Below, piece by piece: positions 46,077 through 55,116 of a DNA stretch of 64,000 nucleotides. Location: contig NZ_FXWK01000001.1 in the NCBI RefSeq assembly GCF_900177655.1, forward strand, positions 1,550,001 through 1,614,000, read 5' to 3'. Numbering within the stretch: position 1 is the stretch's first letter; each line of letters opens with the position of its first letter. The notes below the pieces were generated by a model. That model was given only the letters and a program-made list of their open reading frames with translations. It did no database searches and was not told the DNA's origin. The DNA is from Devosia lucknowensis. GTDB taxonomy: Bacteria > Pseudomonadota > Alphaproteobacteria > Rhizobiales > Devosiaceae. The position numbers and the translations under genes were made by a program.

Positions 46077-46552
46077 CCGAGCCCCCTCGCCTCTTCAACG
46101 GCAGCGTCGAGACCGGCGTGCGCTCCCTGCTGATCCTCGAGGCTTGCTACCCTGCGACCCTCGACATCGATACCATGTCGCTGTTCGACTATTTCGTGGT
46201 GCACACCAAGGACATCGGCGGGCCGGTAAGCTTGCACCCGGCGATCGGATCCCGCGTAGGCGAATACCATGTGCGCCGACGCGTCATCCAGGACGGCTTG
46301 AGGCTCATGCGCCGTGCCAGCCTCATCGACGTCGTCGAGGCCGAGGACGGCGTTCGCTTCACCGCGTCAGAAGACGCCCCGGCCTTCGTCAAGCTCATGG
46401 GGACCGACTACAACCGCGACCTCTTCGCGCGGTCGAAATGGCTGGCCGAGCAATGGAAATCTTCCGGCGATGAGTTCGTGAGCCGCCTGCGTGCAAGTAT
46501 CGAGAGATGGAGCCTGGAATTCGGGGAAGAAGGCGGTGCGGCCGATGCCTGA
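46061..46552 (+). CDS. ABC-3C middle component
   Basis: 163 residues. 'VRSLLILEACYPATLDIDTM' with 'LFDYFVVHTKDIGGPVSLHP' and 'RVGEYHVRRRVIQDGLRLM' matches the small middle components of three-component ABC systems, which have a winged-helix-like fold. It should link the ATPase and the effector. It overlaps genes on both sides (16 bp and 8 bp). Confidence 0.75.
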   Translation: MEEALTEPPRLFNGSVETGVRSLLILEACYPATLDIDTMSLFDYFVVHTKDIGGPVSLHPAIGSRVGEYHVRRRVIQDGLRLMRRASLIDVVEAEDGVRFTASEDAPAFVKLMGTDYNRDLFARSKWLAEQWKSSGDEFVSRLRASIERWSLEFGEEGGAADA

Positions 46553-48431
46553 ATCGTTGCGCCCGAAACTCAGGCTGGAGCACCTGACTTTCACGGGCGA
46601 CGGCCTCGAACCGGCGGGCATTGAGTTCGCGGAAGGCCTGACCATCGTCTATGGCGGCTCGAACGCAGGCAAGTCCTATTCCCTCCAGGTCCTCGACTTC
46701 ATGCTTGGCGGCAGCCCGCCGGACGTCCTGGAGCAAGGTGCCGAATACACCCGGGTGCTGCTCGGCCTCACCCTCGGCGACGGCCGGCAGGTGACGTTGG
46801 AGCGGGCGCGCAGGGGAGCCGGTTTCAAGCTATATGAGGGCTTGGCCAAGGACGGCGACGTCAGCGGCCGAGCCTCCGTCCCGCTGGCGGCAGATCACGG
46901 CAAGGGCAAGTTCGGCAGCGTCTCGGAAGTGCTTTTGGAGAGCATCGGCATCAAGGACGCCAAGATCGCCGCCACCGAGGCGGCTCAGCTGATCCCTTTC
47001 TCCATCCGGCACTTCATGCCCTATATCGCGGTGAACGAAGACCGCATGTTCACCGCGGACAGCCCGACCATCGTCAGCCCGAAGAACGGCCCTACGCTCA
47101 ACAAGAACGTCTTCCGCTTCATCCTGACCGGCCAGGACGACCGCGACGTCATCGAGGTTCCGAACGAGAAGGCGCTCAAGGCCAGCAACGACGGCAAGGT
47201 CGAACTGCTCGAGGAGATGATCGCCGACATCGACGGTCAGATCGCAGAATTCGACACCGGCACGCTCGACCAGGACATCGAGCGGCTCGGCGATCGCCTC
47301 GAGGACTTCGGCAACACCTTGGGGGATGTCCAGCAGCGCCTCGACACGGCGAGCCGGGAACGTCGCGGGTTCATGGAGACGTTGGACGCCGACCGCTTCA
47401 AGCTCGGTCAGTTGGTGGCCATGAAGGCACGGTTCCTCGAACTGCGGGACACCTACAGCACAGACATCCGCAGGCTCGAGGCGATCGAGGAAGGCGGCTT
47501 CCTGCTTCAGCGGTTCGAGAACCAGCCCTGCCCCATGTGCGGGGCCCTGCCCGGCGATCAGCACCTGCCGCACGAACTTGGCGACCTGGACCGTCAGCAT
47601 GCGGCGGCGCGGGCGGAAATCGCCAAGATCCAGCGCGATATGCGCGGTCTCGAGGCGGCATTGGCCGGTGTCGAAACGGAGCAGGCCGCCTTAAATCTCC
47701 GTATCGAGTTCGGTGCGGCGGAGGTGCGAGATCGGGAAGCCGACATCGCTCGGCTCAAGCCCCAGGAAGCGAACACCCGTCGCGATTACCAGACGCTGGC
47801 CGAGCGGCTTGCCAAACTGGAAGGCATTTCGGATCTCAGATCGCGACGGGCCGTGCTCCAGGTCAAGCGCGATGCCATTGCCGTAGCGAAGGTCGGCCGG
47901 CAGAAGGCCGACGGCTTGATGATCGGCATCGACGGCCCCACCGGCCACAAGTTCGCGCAGGTCGTCAAGGACGTGCTCACCGCCTGGGAATATCCTGGCA
48001 TCGAAGCGGTGACGTGGGACGAGAGCCGTCAGGACATCGCCATCAACGGCCGGCCGCGCAGCCAGAACGGCAAGGGCGTGAAGGCGGTGTTCCATTCCGC
48101 TTTCGCAGTCGCCGTGATGATTTACTGCCGGACCAATCGTTTGCCGCATCCAGGCTTCGTGGTGCTGGATTCGCCTTTGGTCACCTACCGCAAGCCGATC
48201 CATTACAAACGTCACGGCGATCTGGAAGCCGACGAGAAGGCGATCGCCAGCACCGCTCTAGACGTGGCCTTCTACAGGCACCTTGCAGGCTTGGGCGAAC
48301 TCGGCCAGGTCTACGTCATCGAGAACAACGACCCGCCGTCCAAGATGCCGGCAGCGGTCAAGATCGAGCGGTTCTCAGGCGAATCCGGCGATGGCCGGCA
48401 GGGCTTGTTCCCTGTTCGCCAAAAATCATGA
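46545..48431 (+). CDS. ABC-3C ATPase (SMC/Rad50-like)
   Basis: 628 residues. Walker A 'VYGGSNAGKSYSLQ' near residue 37; long coiled-coil halves around a CxxC 'QPCPMCGALPGDQH' near residue 328 that resembles a zinc hook; Walker B 'GFVVLDSPLVTYRK' near residue 537. This is the Rad50/RecN-like ATPase of the three-component ABC defence family. It probably senses DNA ends or foreign DNA and controls the nuclease subunit. ATG 46545 was chosen; the frame is open from 46491. Confidence 0.85.
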   Translation: MPESLRPKLRLEHLTFTGDGLEPAGIEFAEGLTIVYGGSNAGKSYSLQVLDFMLGGSPPDVLEQGAEYTRVLLGLTLGDGRQVTLERARRGAGFKLYEGLAKDGDVSGRASVPLAADHGKGKFGSVSEVLLESIGIKDAKIAATEAAQLIPFSIRHFMPYIAVNEDRMFTADSPTIVSPKNGPTLNKNVFRFILTGQDDRDVIEVPNEKALKASNDGKVELLEEMIADIDGQIAEFDTGTLDQDIERLGDRLEDFGNTLGDVQQRLDTASRERRGFMETLDADRFKLGQLVAMKARFLELRDTYSTDIRRLEAIEEGGFLLQRFENQPCPMCGALPGDQHLPHELGDLDRQHAAARAEIAKIQRDMRGLEAALAGVETEQAALNLRIEFGAAEVRDREADIARLKPQEANTRRDYQTLAERLAKLEGISDLRSRRAVLQVKRDAIAVAKVGRQKADGLMIGIDGPTGHKFAQVVKDVLTAWEYPGIEAVTWDESRQDIAINGRPRSQNGKGVKAVFHSAFAVAVMIYCRTNRLPHPGFVVLDSPLVTYRKPIHYKRHGDLEADEKAIASTALDVAFYRHLAGLGELGQVYVIENNDPPSKMPAAVKIERFSGESGDGRQGLFPVRQKS

Positions 48432-48435
48432 GAAG

Positions 48436-49167
48436 ATGCAGGGATCCGTCATGGCCGATTTCGACAAGGCGACCGCCGAGCTTCCGATCCTGCGGGACTT
48501 CATCGACTTCGTGAACAAACAATCCGCCGTCTACATGGACAGCCTCGCGGGGTTCGAGGGCAATACGGTCCGGATCGGGCGGCAGGTGCACCGGGTTACC
48601 CGCCCGGACCATATCGAGACAAAGAACGGCGAGAACGTCGTGGTCTGGACCAGTGCCGAGGATCCGAGCCAGCCGGACGTCATCCTCTCGACCATTCGTC
48701 GGGCCACCGACTATCTGGACGACAATTCCCACGGCGGCTTCAACGAGCAACAGCTCTGCGCGTCAATCATCGTCTTCATTTTCGCCTACTGGGACGAGGA
48801 GGTACGGCCCGCGATAGCCCGCGTCAGGGGGGTAGAGCCGAACTCGATCCGCATCGATGCCATGGGCGATCTACGCATACTCAGAAATGCCATCATCCAT
48901 GCCGGAGGCATGGTTGCCGCCAGCGAACACGCCAAACTGAAAAAGATGGCTGATCTTCCTATGCCGGATAAAAGGTTGGTCTTGAGCCATGATCAGATGC
49001 ACCGACTGCTCGTACTGGTGAAACAGGCGATCGGCGAAATCATTATGCACTACACGGGTGCGCTTCCCGGGGCGCCGACGGCCGAAAAGATCGTCGATGT
49101 CGCCATTCAGAACGCCGGCCCTCGAACGGGAACGGGTCCCAAAGACCGAACATCCTCAGGGATGTAA
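48436..49167 (+). CDS. HEPN-like protein linked to the ABC-3C operon
   Basis: 243 residues, starting 4 bp after the ABC ATPase stop. Near residue 155 is 'LRILRNAIIHAGGM', the R-x4-H signature of HEPN RNases (RNxxxH), preceded by a helix with 'YWDEEVRPAIARV'. HEPN proteins are RNA-cleaving toxins or effectors in many conflict systems. A HEPN gene as the fourth member would supply an RNase next to the DNase of the effector subunit. An internal ATG (48451) is an alternative start. Confidence 0.7.
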   Translation: MQGSVMADFDKATAELPILRDFIDFVNKQSAVYMDSLAGFEGNTVRIGRQVHRVTRPDHIETKNGENVVVWTSAEDPSQPDVILSTIRRATDYLDDNSHGGFNEQQLCASIIVFIFAYWDEEVRPAIARVRGVEPNSIRIDAMGDLRILRNAIIHAGGMVAASEHAKLKKMADLPMPDKRLVLSHDQMHRLLVLVKQAIGEIIMHYTGALPGAPTAEKIVDVAIQNAGPRTGTGPKDRTSSGM

Positions 49168-49257
49168 GACAAGATCGAATTTTCGCCGTGGAGGTGAGTC
49201 AGGCCTTGCTCTGGTATAGCCGTTCGACCGTGTCGAAGGCTAGCTCTGGGGCGCGTG

Positions 49258-50955
49258 CTAGGAAATAGACCCAGAGCCTTCAGCCGGGTTCTTCTTAGGA
49301 ACGGCAATCCCGTATTTTGCGACCCTTCGAGCGTTTATGGGCGACTCCGAACCTATTTTCTTCAACGCCTCCTTGGCCCGGCCCATGATCGCAGTCATCG
49401 GCGGGCTCGGATTGACCACCTTGGCGAACGTGAATGCCCCGGCCAGAAGTCGTCGCAGCTGAGGGCCTTTGGCTTCTTTGAACATTTTGTAGTACTCGTC
49501 CACCGGGACAGCCGCGAGCATTACGAGATCTTCTTCGTTGAACCCATTCCGCAGCCCCTCCAATGCGCTTCGGAAATCGCGCTCGTCCGGAATGGCGTAG
49601 AGCTTTTCCGCGAATGCCTCACGCACCTCCGGCTCTGATACATTCTCTTCGAACATGTACTCGTCCAAATTCCAGAAGCTTGCCTCGTCGTCTCTGCCCT
49701 GAACGTAGAGATCGAGGAGCTCTTTGGCCTTTTCCGGTCTGCCTAATTCCTTGAAGAGCTTTATGGTGCCGTTGAGATTGGTAGGCGAAATACGCTTGAA
49801 GCTCCTTCTGAAAGAGGCCTCGATCGCGGACAAGACATCGTCTTCGTCCTCATCGAATGAGTCGTGATACAGGTCCCAAGCCTTTTCAAAAGAACCATCC
49901 TGACGCTCAGCCTCGATCGCAGCGGCGTAGCCGTCAGCATGGCGGTGTAAAGCTTCGACGTCGAAGAATCCGTCTACCGCCGCTCTCATCAGATCAAGGT
50001 CGGCCTCGTCAGCATGGCTGAATCTCAGAGCCTCGAGTACCGCGACCCAACCAAGCTCCTCCGTCGTCATCTTCTCGTTGGGGATGTAACGGTTATAGGC
50101 ACGGACAAAGGTCATCGACGGGGCCGCATCTGGATCAAGATGAGACCACGAGAACAGCGCCATGCTGAGCTTCATGCGCTCGAAAACTTCCGGATCGTAC
50201 CGCGACAGCAGCTGCCGGAGCTTTCGGAGATTGACGTCGATCTTGTGCATAATGCGGATGTTCTGAAGACCGAGGAGCCGACAGATATCCGCGGTGCTGG
50301 CCTCGATTGCAGTCTCTCCGCTCGATGCGATAGCAACGGCTTCATCCACTGTGGGGCTGAACTTCAGCGATACGTCCACGACCTTTTCCAAATAGCGATC
50401 GAAAACAGGCTTCTCGGCATCCAGCTTGTCTTCATTCAGCAGCAGCACCACCCGACAGCCCCGCTGCTCTTTCAGCAGGGAAGCCAATCCCAGCACGTCG
50501 GCAAGGTCCAAACCTTTCCCTCTACGTTCAAGGTCGTCGAAGCAGATGATCATGTTTCGAACCGAGAGAAAGGAGAGCATGGAGGTGATGCCGGAAGGTA
50601 CCAGCGTGCGGAGGACGGGAAGCCCCTCCATGAATTTGATCAATGGCCGACCATGCTTTTCGGCCTTATTGAACAAATCCGCGACTGTCGTTTCATCGGG
50701 CTGAGGTGCCGCGCCCTCCAGTGGTACCGAGCTTTCGAAGATCGCCGCCTTCAATGCGTCGAGCGAATTGACGCCGAACAGCGATACGAGTGCGTAGCGC
50801 TTGAGGCCGTTGGTTCGCTTGGCTGCGTGCTCATCCACCAAGCCCCGCCAAGTATAGGTCTTCCCTACACCCCAAGGCCCTCGGAGGCAGAGCACCGCCG
50901 GACTTGTCCCCTTGATGAAGCCATCAATCTCGGTCTTGACGTGTTCGATGCTCAT
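49258..50955 (-). CDS. KAP family P-loop NTPase
   Basis: 565 residues. Walker A 'LRGPWGVGKTYTW' near residue 26 and Walker B 'NMIICFDDLERRGKG' near residue 133, followed by 'VVLLLNEDKL'. This order and the 'FDDLER' sequence mark KAP NTPases, which are common in defence islands. The C-terminal half is helical with TPR-like repeats ('FEKAWDLYHDSFDEDEDDVL'). It converges with the HEPN gene. A partner is not evident. Confidence 0.82.
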   Translation of the reverse strand: MSIEHVKTEIDGFIKGTSPAVLCLRGPWGVGKTYTWRGLVDEHAAKRTNGLKRYALVSLFGVNSLDALKAAIFESSVPLEGAAPQPDETTVADLFNKAEKHGRPLIKFMEGLPVLRTLVPSGITSMLSFLSVRNMIICFDDLERRGKGLDLADVLGLASLLKEQRGCRVVLLLNEDKLDAEKPVFDRYLEKVVDVSLKFSPTVDEAVAIASSGETAIEASTADICRLLGLQNIRIMHKIDVNLRKLRQLLSRYDPEVFERMKLSMALFSWSHLDPDAAPSMTFVRAYNRYIPNEKMTTEELGWVAVLEALRFSHADEADLDLMRAAVDGFFDVEALHRHADGYAAAIEAERQDGSFEKAWDLYHDSFDEDEDDVLSAIEASFRRSFKRISPTNLNGTIKLFKELGRPEKAKELLDLYVQGRDDEASFWNLDEYMFEENVSEPEVREAFAEKLYAIPDERDFRSALEGLRNGFNEEDLVMLAAVPVDEYYKMFKEAKGPQLRRLLAGAFTFAKVVNPSPPMTAIMGRAKEALKKIGSESPINARRVAKYGIAVPKKNPAEGSGSIS

Positions 50956-51014
50956 GTTCGTCCCTCGACGACCTTCGGCATTGATGGATAATCGGTGTTG
51001 AAGGGCCTAGGCAA

Positions 51015-51452
51015 CTAAGGTGCTCTTGAGTCCTGATGATGCTCGCACTTGCCGTGGTCGGCCAGGATGTCGATGACCTTGCATGTTTCGACCCTACCAT
51101 GGCTGCAGCCGTCCACCATGCGTTCGAGTTCGGCCTGCAGTGCGGTCAGGCTGGCGATCTTGGCCTTTATCTCCACCAGGCGAGCCTTGGCGATGGTGTC
51201 GGCATCTGCACATGACTGGTCGGGATGATCCTGCAGTGCCAACAATGTCCGGATCTGCTCGATCTCGAAACCAAGCTCGCGCGAATGCCGGATGAAGGTC
51301 AGCCGCTCGACATCCTTGCGGTCATAGGTGCGGCGGCCGCCATCGGTTCGAGGCGGCGAAGGCAGCAGGCCGATGTCCTCGTAATACCGGATCGTGGTCG
51401 ACTTCACGCCGCTGGAGGCAGATGCCTTGCCGATCGCCATTCCGTGAATCAT
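51015..51452 (-). CDS. MerR family Zn/Cd/Pb-responsive activator
   Basis: 145 residues. N-terminal MerR HTH 'GVKSTTIRYYEDIGLLPSP' and a dimerisation helix. Metal-ligand Cys residues at 81, 116 and 124 plus His118 match the ZntR/CadR arrangement (C79, C114, H119, C124 in ZntR), pointing to Zn, Cd or Pb rather than copper. It is divergent from the P1B-ATPase gene with a shared promoter region. ATG 51440 is an alternative start. Confidence 0.9.
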   Translation of the reverse strand: MIHGMAIGKASASSGVKSTTIRYYEDIGLLPSPPRTDGGRRTYDRKDVERLTFIRHSRELGFEIEQIRTLLALQDHPDQSCADADTIAKARLVEIKAKIASLTALQAELERMVDGCSHGRVETCKVIDILADHGKCEHHQDSRAP

Positions 51453-51458
51453 TTGCGC

Positions 51459-51489
51459 TTGCTCCTACAGTCGCTGGAGGTTGTAGGCA
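51459..51489 (+). promoter_or_regulatory. MerR-type promoter of the P1B-ATPase gene
   Basis: TTGCTC, 19-bp spacer with CCTACAG-TCG-CTGGAGG dyad, TAGGCA. Same -35, spacer length and half-sites as the dsbB promoter (40151-40181). The predicted start near 51496 rules out the longer upstream frame of the ATPase. Confidence 0.85.
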
Positions 51490-51517
51490 CGTGGTCAGGA
51501 TTGCAAGGAGAGTTCTC

Positions 51518-53713
51518 TTGACCGACGCCCCGACGACGACACGGTTCCGTGTGGAAGGCATGGATTGCGCCGCCTGCGCGACCAAGGTCGATACCGTCAC
51601 GCGGCGAATCGATGGCGTCGACGACGTCTCGGTGTCGGTGATGAACGGCTCGATGACGGTGAAGCACTCGGCGGCTACGGACCTGGTCGAGGTCGCCCGC
51701 CGGGTGACCAACCTGGGATATCCGACCAAGCCGATGGCGGCTGCCTCGGGCCCGCGGGCGGATCACGACGAGCATGCCGAGCACGACCGAGGTGGAGGCT
51801 TACACCTCCACATGCATGGCCACGACGATGCCGGTGGCGAAACGCCCTGGTGGCGAACCAGGAAAGCGATCCTGACCGGAGCCTGCGGCGTCGCGCTCGT
51901 GGCTGCCTATCTGATCGGCCGCATCGTCCCCGACGTCGGCCACTGGGCCTTCCTCGTCGCGCTTCTGGTCGGGCTGATACCGGTCGCGCAGCGTGCCGTC
52001 GCCGGCGCCATGGCCGGCTCGCCGTTCTCGATCGAAACCTTGATGTCGATCGCCGCCATCGGTGCCGTGATCATCGGCGCTAGCGAGGAAGCCGCGACCG
52101 TCGTGCTCTTGTTCCTGGTTGGTGAAATGCTGGAAGGGTTCGCGGCCAGCCGCGCCCGCGCCAGCATCAAGGGCCTGGCCGATTTGGTGCCGAAGACGGC
52201 GCTGTTAGTGGAGGGCGACCAGGTCAGGGAGGTGCCTGCGGCCGGCCTGGCGTTGAAACAGGTGGTACTGGTGCGGCCGGGCGACCGCATCCCGGCCGAT
52301 GGCGAGATAGTGGAGGGTCGAGGCGCTATCGACGAGGCACCGGTGACCGGCGAGAGCGTGCCCAAGAACAAGATCGTCGGCGACATGGTGTTCGCCGGCA
52401 CCATCAACACCGAGACGGCCATCAAGGTGCGGGTCACCGCGGCAGCTTCGGATAATACCATCGCCCGCGTCATCGCCCTGGTGGAAGAGGCGCAGGAGAG
52501 CAAGGCGCCGACCGAGCGCTTCATCGATGGCTTCTCCAAATACTATACCCCCGGCGTGCTGATCGTCGGGGCGTTGGTCGCGATCGTTCCGCCGCTGCTC
52601 GCAGGAGGTTCCTGGAGCGAATGGGTCTACAAGGGGCTCGCCATCCTCCTGATCGGCTGCCCATGCGCCTTGGTGATCTCTACACCGGCGGCGATCGCTG
52701 CCGCCCTGTCGGCCGGCGCTCGTCGCGGATTGCTTCTCAAGGGCGGCGCCGTGCTCGAGCAGTTGCGGACCATCACCATGGTCGCCATGGACAAGACCGG
52801 CACGTTGACCGAAGGCAGGCCGAAGGTAACCGATATCGTTGCGGTGGGCCGCAGCGAGACCCAGGTATTATCCATGGCGGCGTCGCTCGAGACGGGCTCC
52901 AGCCACCCGCTGGCCCTGGCGATCATCGCTCGTGCCAAGGTCGACAAGGCACCGGTGCCGCCGGGCTTCGATCTGACCGCCGTCCCCGGAAAGGGCGTCA
53001 ACGGAAGCGTCGGACGCGACAAGGTCTTTCTCGGCTCGCTCGAGGCAGCGGCAGAGCGGGTGGCCATCCCGGAAGATGTCCGGGCCCGGATCGTCGCCTT
53101 CAACGACGAAGGCAAGACCGTCTCGGTGCTCCTCGCCAATGACGAGCTCGCTGGCATCTTCGCCATCCGCGACGAACCGCGCCCGGATGCCAAGGCCGGC
53201 CTGCAGGCGTTGCGCGACGTCGGCGTGGGCACCGTCATGCTCACCGGTGACAACGAGCGGACCGCGCGCGCCATCGGCGCCTCGCTCGGCATGGATGTCC
53301 GCGCCGGCCTCCTGCCCGAGGACAAGCAGCGCATCGTTCGCGAGCTTCAGTCCCAAGGCAAGATCGTCGCGAAAGTCGGCGACGGCATCAACGACGCCCC
53401 TGCCCTTGCCGCTGCCGACATCGGCATCGCAATGGGCGGCGGTACCGACGTGGCATTGGAAACGGCGGACGCCGCCGTCCTGCATGGACGAGTTACCGAC
53501 ATCGCTGACATGATCAGCCTGTCCAAAGCCACCATGTCCAATATCTGGCAGAACATCACCCTCGCACTCGGCCTCAAGGCGGTCTTCCTCGTGACCACGG
53601 TGATCGGCGTGACCGGGCTGTGGCCGGCCATCCTGGCAGATACAGGCGCGACCGTGCTGGTCACCGCGAACGCCATGCGCCTTCTGGCGTGGAGCGGTAA
53701 GGGTCGGCGGTAA
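51518..53713 (+). CDS. zntA: Zn/Cd/Pb-transporting P1B-type ATPase
   Basis: 731 residues. N-terminal HMA site 'GMDCAACATKVDTV' (Cys17/Cys20), then a His-rich linker ('HDEHAEHD', 'LHLHMHGHDD'). The membrane metal site 'LLIGCPCALVISTPAAI', the phosphorylation site 'DKTGTLTEGRPK' and 'SSHPLALAII' are all present. The last two helices have 'ALGLKAVFLVTTVIGVTGLW' and 'LADTGATVLV', the Lys/Asp-Gly pattern of the Zn/Cd/Pb subgroup (ZntA/CadA). TTG 51518 is preceded by AAGGAG. Exports divalent soft metals. Confidence 0.93.
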   Translation: MTDAPTTTRFRVEGMDCAACATKVDTVTRRIDGVDDVSVSVMNGSMTVKHSAATDLVEVARRVTNLGYPTKPMAAASGPRADHDEHAEHDRGGGLHLHMHGHDDAGGETPWWRTRKAILTGACGVALVAAYLIGRIVPDVGHWAFLVALLVGLIPVAQRAVAGAMAGSPFSIETLMSIAAIGAVIIGASEEAATVVLLFLVGEMLEGFAASRARASIKGLADLVPKTALLVEGDQVREVPAAGLALKQVVLVRPGDRIPADGEIVEGRGAIDEAPVTGESVPKNKIVGDMVFAGTINTETAIKVRVTAAASDNTIARVIALVEEAQESKAPTERFIDGFSKYYTPGVLIVGALVAIVPPLLAGGSWSEWVYKGLAILLIGCPCALVISTPAAIAAALSAGARRGLLLKGGAVLEQLRTITMVAMDKTGTLTEGRPKVTDIVAVGRSETQVLSMAASLETGSSHPLALAIIARAKVDKAPVPPGFDLTAVPGKGVNGSVGRDKVFLGSLEAAAERVAIPEDVRARIVAFNDEGKTVSVLLANDELAGIFAIRDEPRPDAKAGLQALRDVGVGTVMLTGDNERTARAIGASLGMDVRAGLLPEDKQRIVRELQSQGKIVAKVGDGINDAPALAAADIGIAMGGGTDVALETADAAVLHGRVTDIADMISLSKATMSNIWQNITLALGLKAVFLVTTVIGVTGLWPAILADTGATVLVTANAMRLLAWSGKGRR

Positions 53714-53883
53714 TGGAGAAGCAGCGGTACAGAGCGCCCCTGTCGTTGCGCATTTTCCAATACTTCTTGTGGGGAGCGATGGCGGTGCTGGTCCTCTGGT
53801 TCGTGGGCGTATCCCTAGCCATGAGGAGCGAGATTAGGCAGTCCCTACCTCCTGCAACCTCGCAGATGCCAGCGACACCATGA
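53713..53883 (+). CDS. Small single-helix membrane protein (56 residues)
   Basis: Frame ATG 53713 to TGA 53881-53883. Its ATG overlaps the ATPase stop (TAATG). One hydrophobic helix ('LWGAMAVLVLWFVGVSLAM') lies between a basic N-terminus and a Pro-rich tail. It may be a small partner of the ATPase or of the SCO/PCuAC genes that follow. Too short to classify. Confidence 0.6.
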   Translation: MEKQRYRAPLSLRIFQYFLWGAMAVLVLWFVGVSLAMRSEIRQSLPPATSQMPATP

Positions 53884-53978
53884 CGCTTGCGAGGTGCAAC
53901 CCGTCGCATGGGCGTCGACCCCGACCACCTTTAATGTCGACCACGACATCCTTTCCAGCCCTGAACCGAGCACCTTTG

Positions 53979-54452
53979 ATGAAAAAGATCCTCTTGTCGG
54001 CGGTCCTGGGCCTGCTGGCCTTGCCCGCAACCGCCCACGATTTCACCCGGGGCGCCATCTACCTGGATCATCCAATGATCGAGGAGGCGCCGCCGAACGC
54101 TCCGGTGCTGGGCGGCTATCTGTCCATCCAGAACATGGGCGAGACCGACGACCGCCTAGTCGCCATCGAAAGCACCGCCGCCGAAAAGGTCGAGATGCAC
54201 AACTCGACGGTGACGGACGGCATCGCCCGCATGCAGCCGATGACCGAGGGCCTGTCGATCCCCGCCGGCGAGACCGTCTGGCTCGACGACGGCATGCACG
54301 CCATGTTCATCAAGCCTTCCCGGCGCTACGTGGTGGGCGACGAAGTTCCGGCAACGCTGGTATTCGAGAAAGCCGGTCGGATCGACGTCACCTTCAAGGT
54401 CGAGGAGCGGACATCCGGCGCAGGATCCTCGCATGTGGGGCATGGCGGCTGA
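53979..54452 (+). CDS. PCu(A)C copper chaperone
   Basis: 157 residues, signal peptide ('LLSAVLGLLALPATAHD'), then the family domain with Met and His ligands: 'EKVEMHNSTVTDGIARMQPM' and a later 'WLDDGMHAMFI'. PCu(A)C delivers Cu(I) in the periplasm, usually to the CuA site of cytochrome c oxidase. ATG 53979 was chosen as the start of a normal signal peptide; the longer frame from 53880 is not. It overlaps the SCO gene by one base. Confidence 0.9.
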   Translation: MKKILLSAVLGLLALPATAHDFTRGAIYLDHPMIEEAPPNAPVLGGYLSIQNMGETDDRLVAIESTAAEKVEMHNSTVTDGIARMQPMTEGLSIPAGETVWLDDGMHAMFIKPSRRYVVGDEVPATLVFEKAGRIDVTFKVEERTSGAGSSHVGHGG

Positions 54453-55060
54453 TGGCCGGTAACTTCAGCCTGCGCAACCTGCGCATCGTCCTCTGGGTGC
54501 TGGTGGCGGTGGCCGCCGGCGGCGCCGCGTTCCTTGCATACGGCCCCCGGGTCTCCACGGCCGATGCCGGAGAAGCCATCTACGCCAAGCCGTTCACGCT
54601 TGTGAACCAGGCCGGAGCACAGGTCACCCAAACCGATTTCATCGGCAGGCCGTCGGCTTGGTTCTATGGCTTCACGCATTGCCCGGACGTTTGTCCCACC
54701 GCACTCTCGGAGATGTCGGCGATCCTCGATGCACTAGGACCGGACGCAGACAAGCTCCAGGTGGTCTTCGTCTCCGTCGATCCCGAGCGAGATACCCCCG
54801 AGATCATGAGGGACTACGTCGACTACTTCGATCCGCGCATTGCCGGGCTGACGGGCGATCTCGACCAGGTCACCATCATGGCGCGCGATCGCTACATCTT
54901 CTTCGAGAAGGTCCCGATGGAAGGAGGCGACTACACGATGGAACATCAGGCTTCGATCCAGCTGGTGACCGCGGACGGCCGGTTCTTCGGCACGCTTGCC
55001 GCAGAAGAGGGGTTCGACGTCCGGCTGGCCAAGATCAGGCGACTTATCGACGAAGGTTAA
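54452..55060 (+). CDS. SCO family copper/thiol protein
   Basis: 202 residues. Single N-terminal membrane anchor, thioredoxin fold with the copper/redox motif 'HCPDVCPTALSE' (CxxxC) and the distal His in 'GDYTMEHQASIQL'. SCO proteins help assemble the CuA centre of cytochrome c oxidase together with PCu(A)C, the gene just upstream. The pair forms a copper-handling module downstream of a Zn/Cd/Pb ATPase and may share its promoter. Confidence 0.93.
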   Translation: MAGNFSLRNLRIVLWVLVAVAAGGAAFLAYGPRVSTADAGEAIYAKPFTLVNQAGAQVTQTDFIGRPSAWFYGFTHCPDVCPTALSEMSAILDALGPDADKLQVVFVSVDPERDTPEIMRDYVDYFDPRIAGLTGDLDQVTIMARDRYIFFEKVPMEGGDYTMEHQASIQLVTADGRFFGTLAAEEGFDVRLAKIRRLIDEG

Positions 55061-55116
55061 AGCGGTTCCGACCGAAATCACGGCGACAACCTGGGTCGAT
55101 GTCGCATGTTCCTGGG

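Noticed and set aside
51422..51517. N-terminal extension of the P1B-ATPase
   Set aside because: It begins upstream of the MerR-type promoter, so it cannot be transcribed from it; a ribosome site before TTG 51518 gives a normal HMA start.
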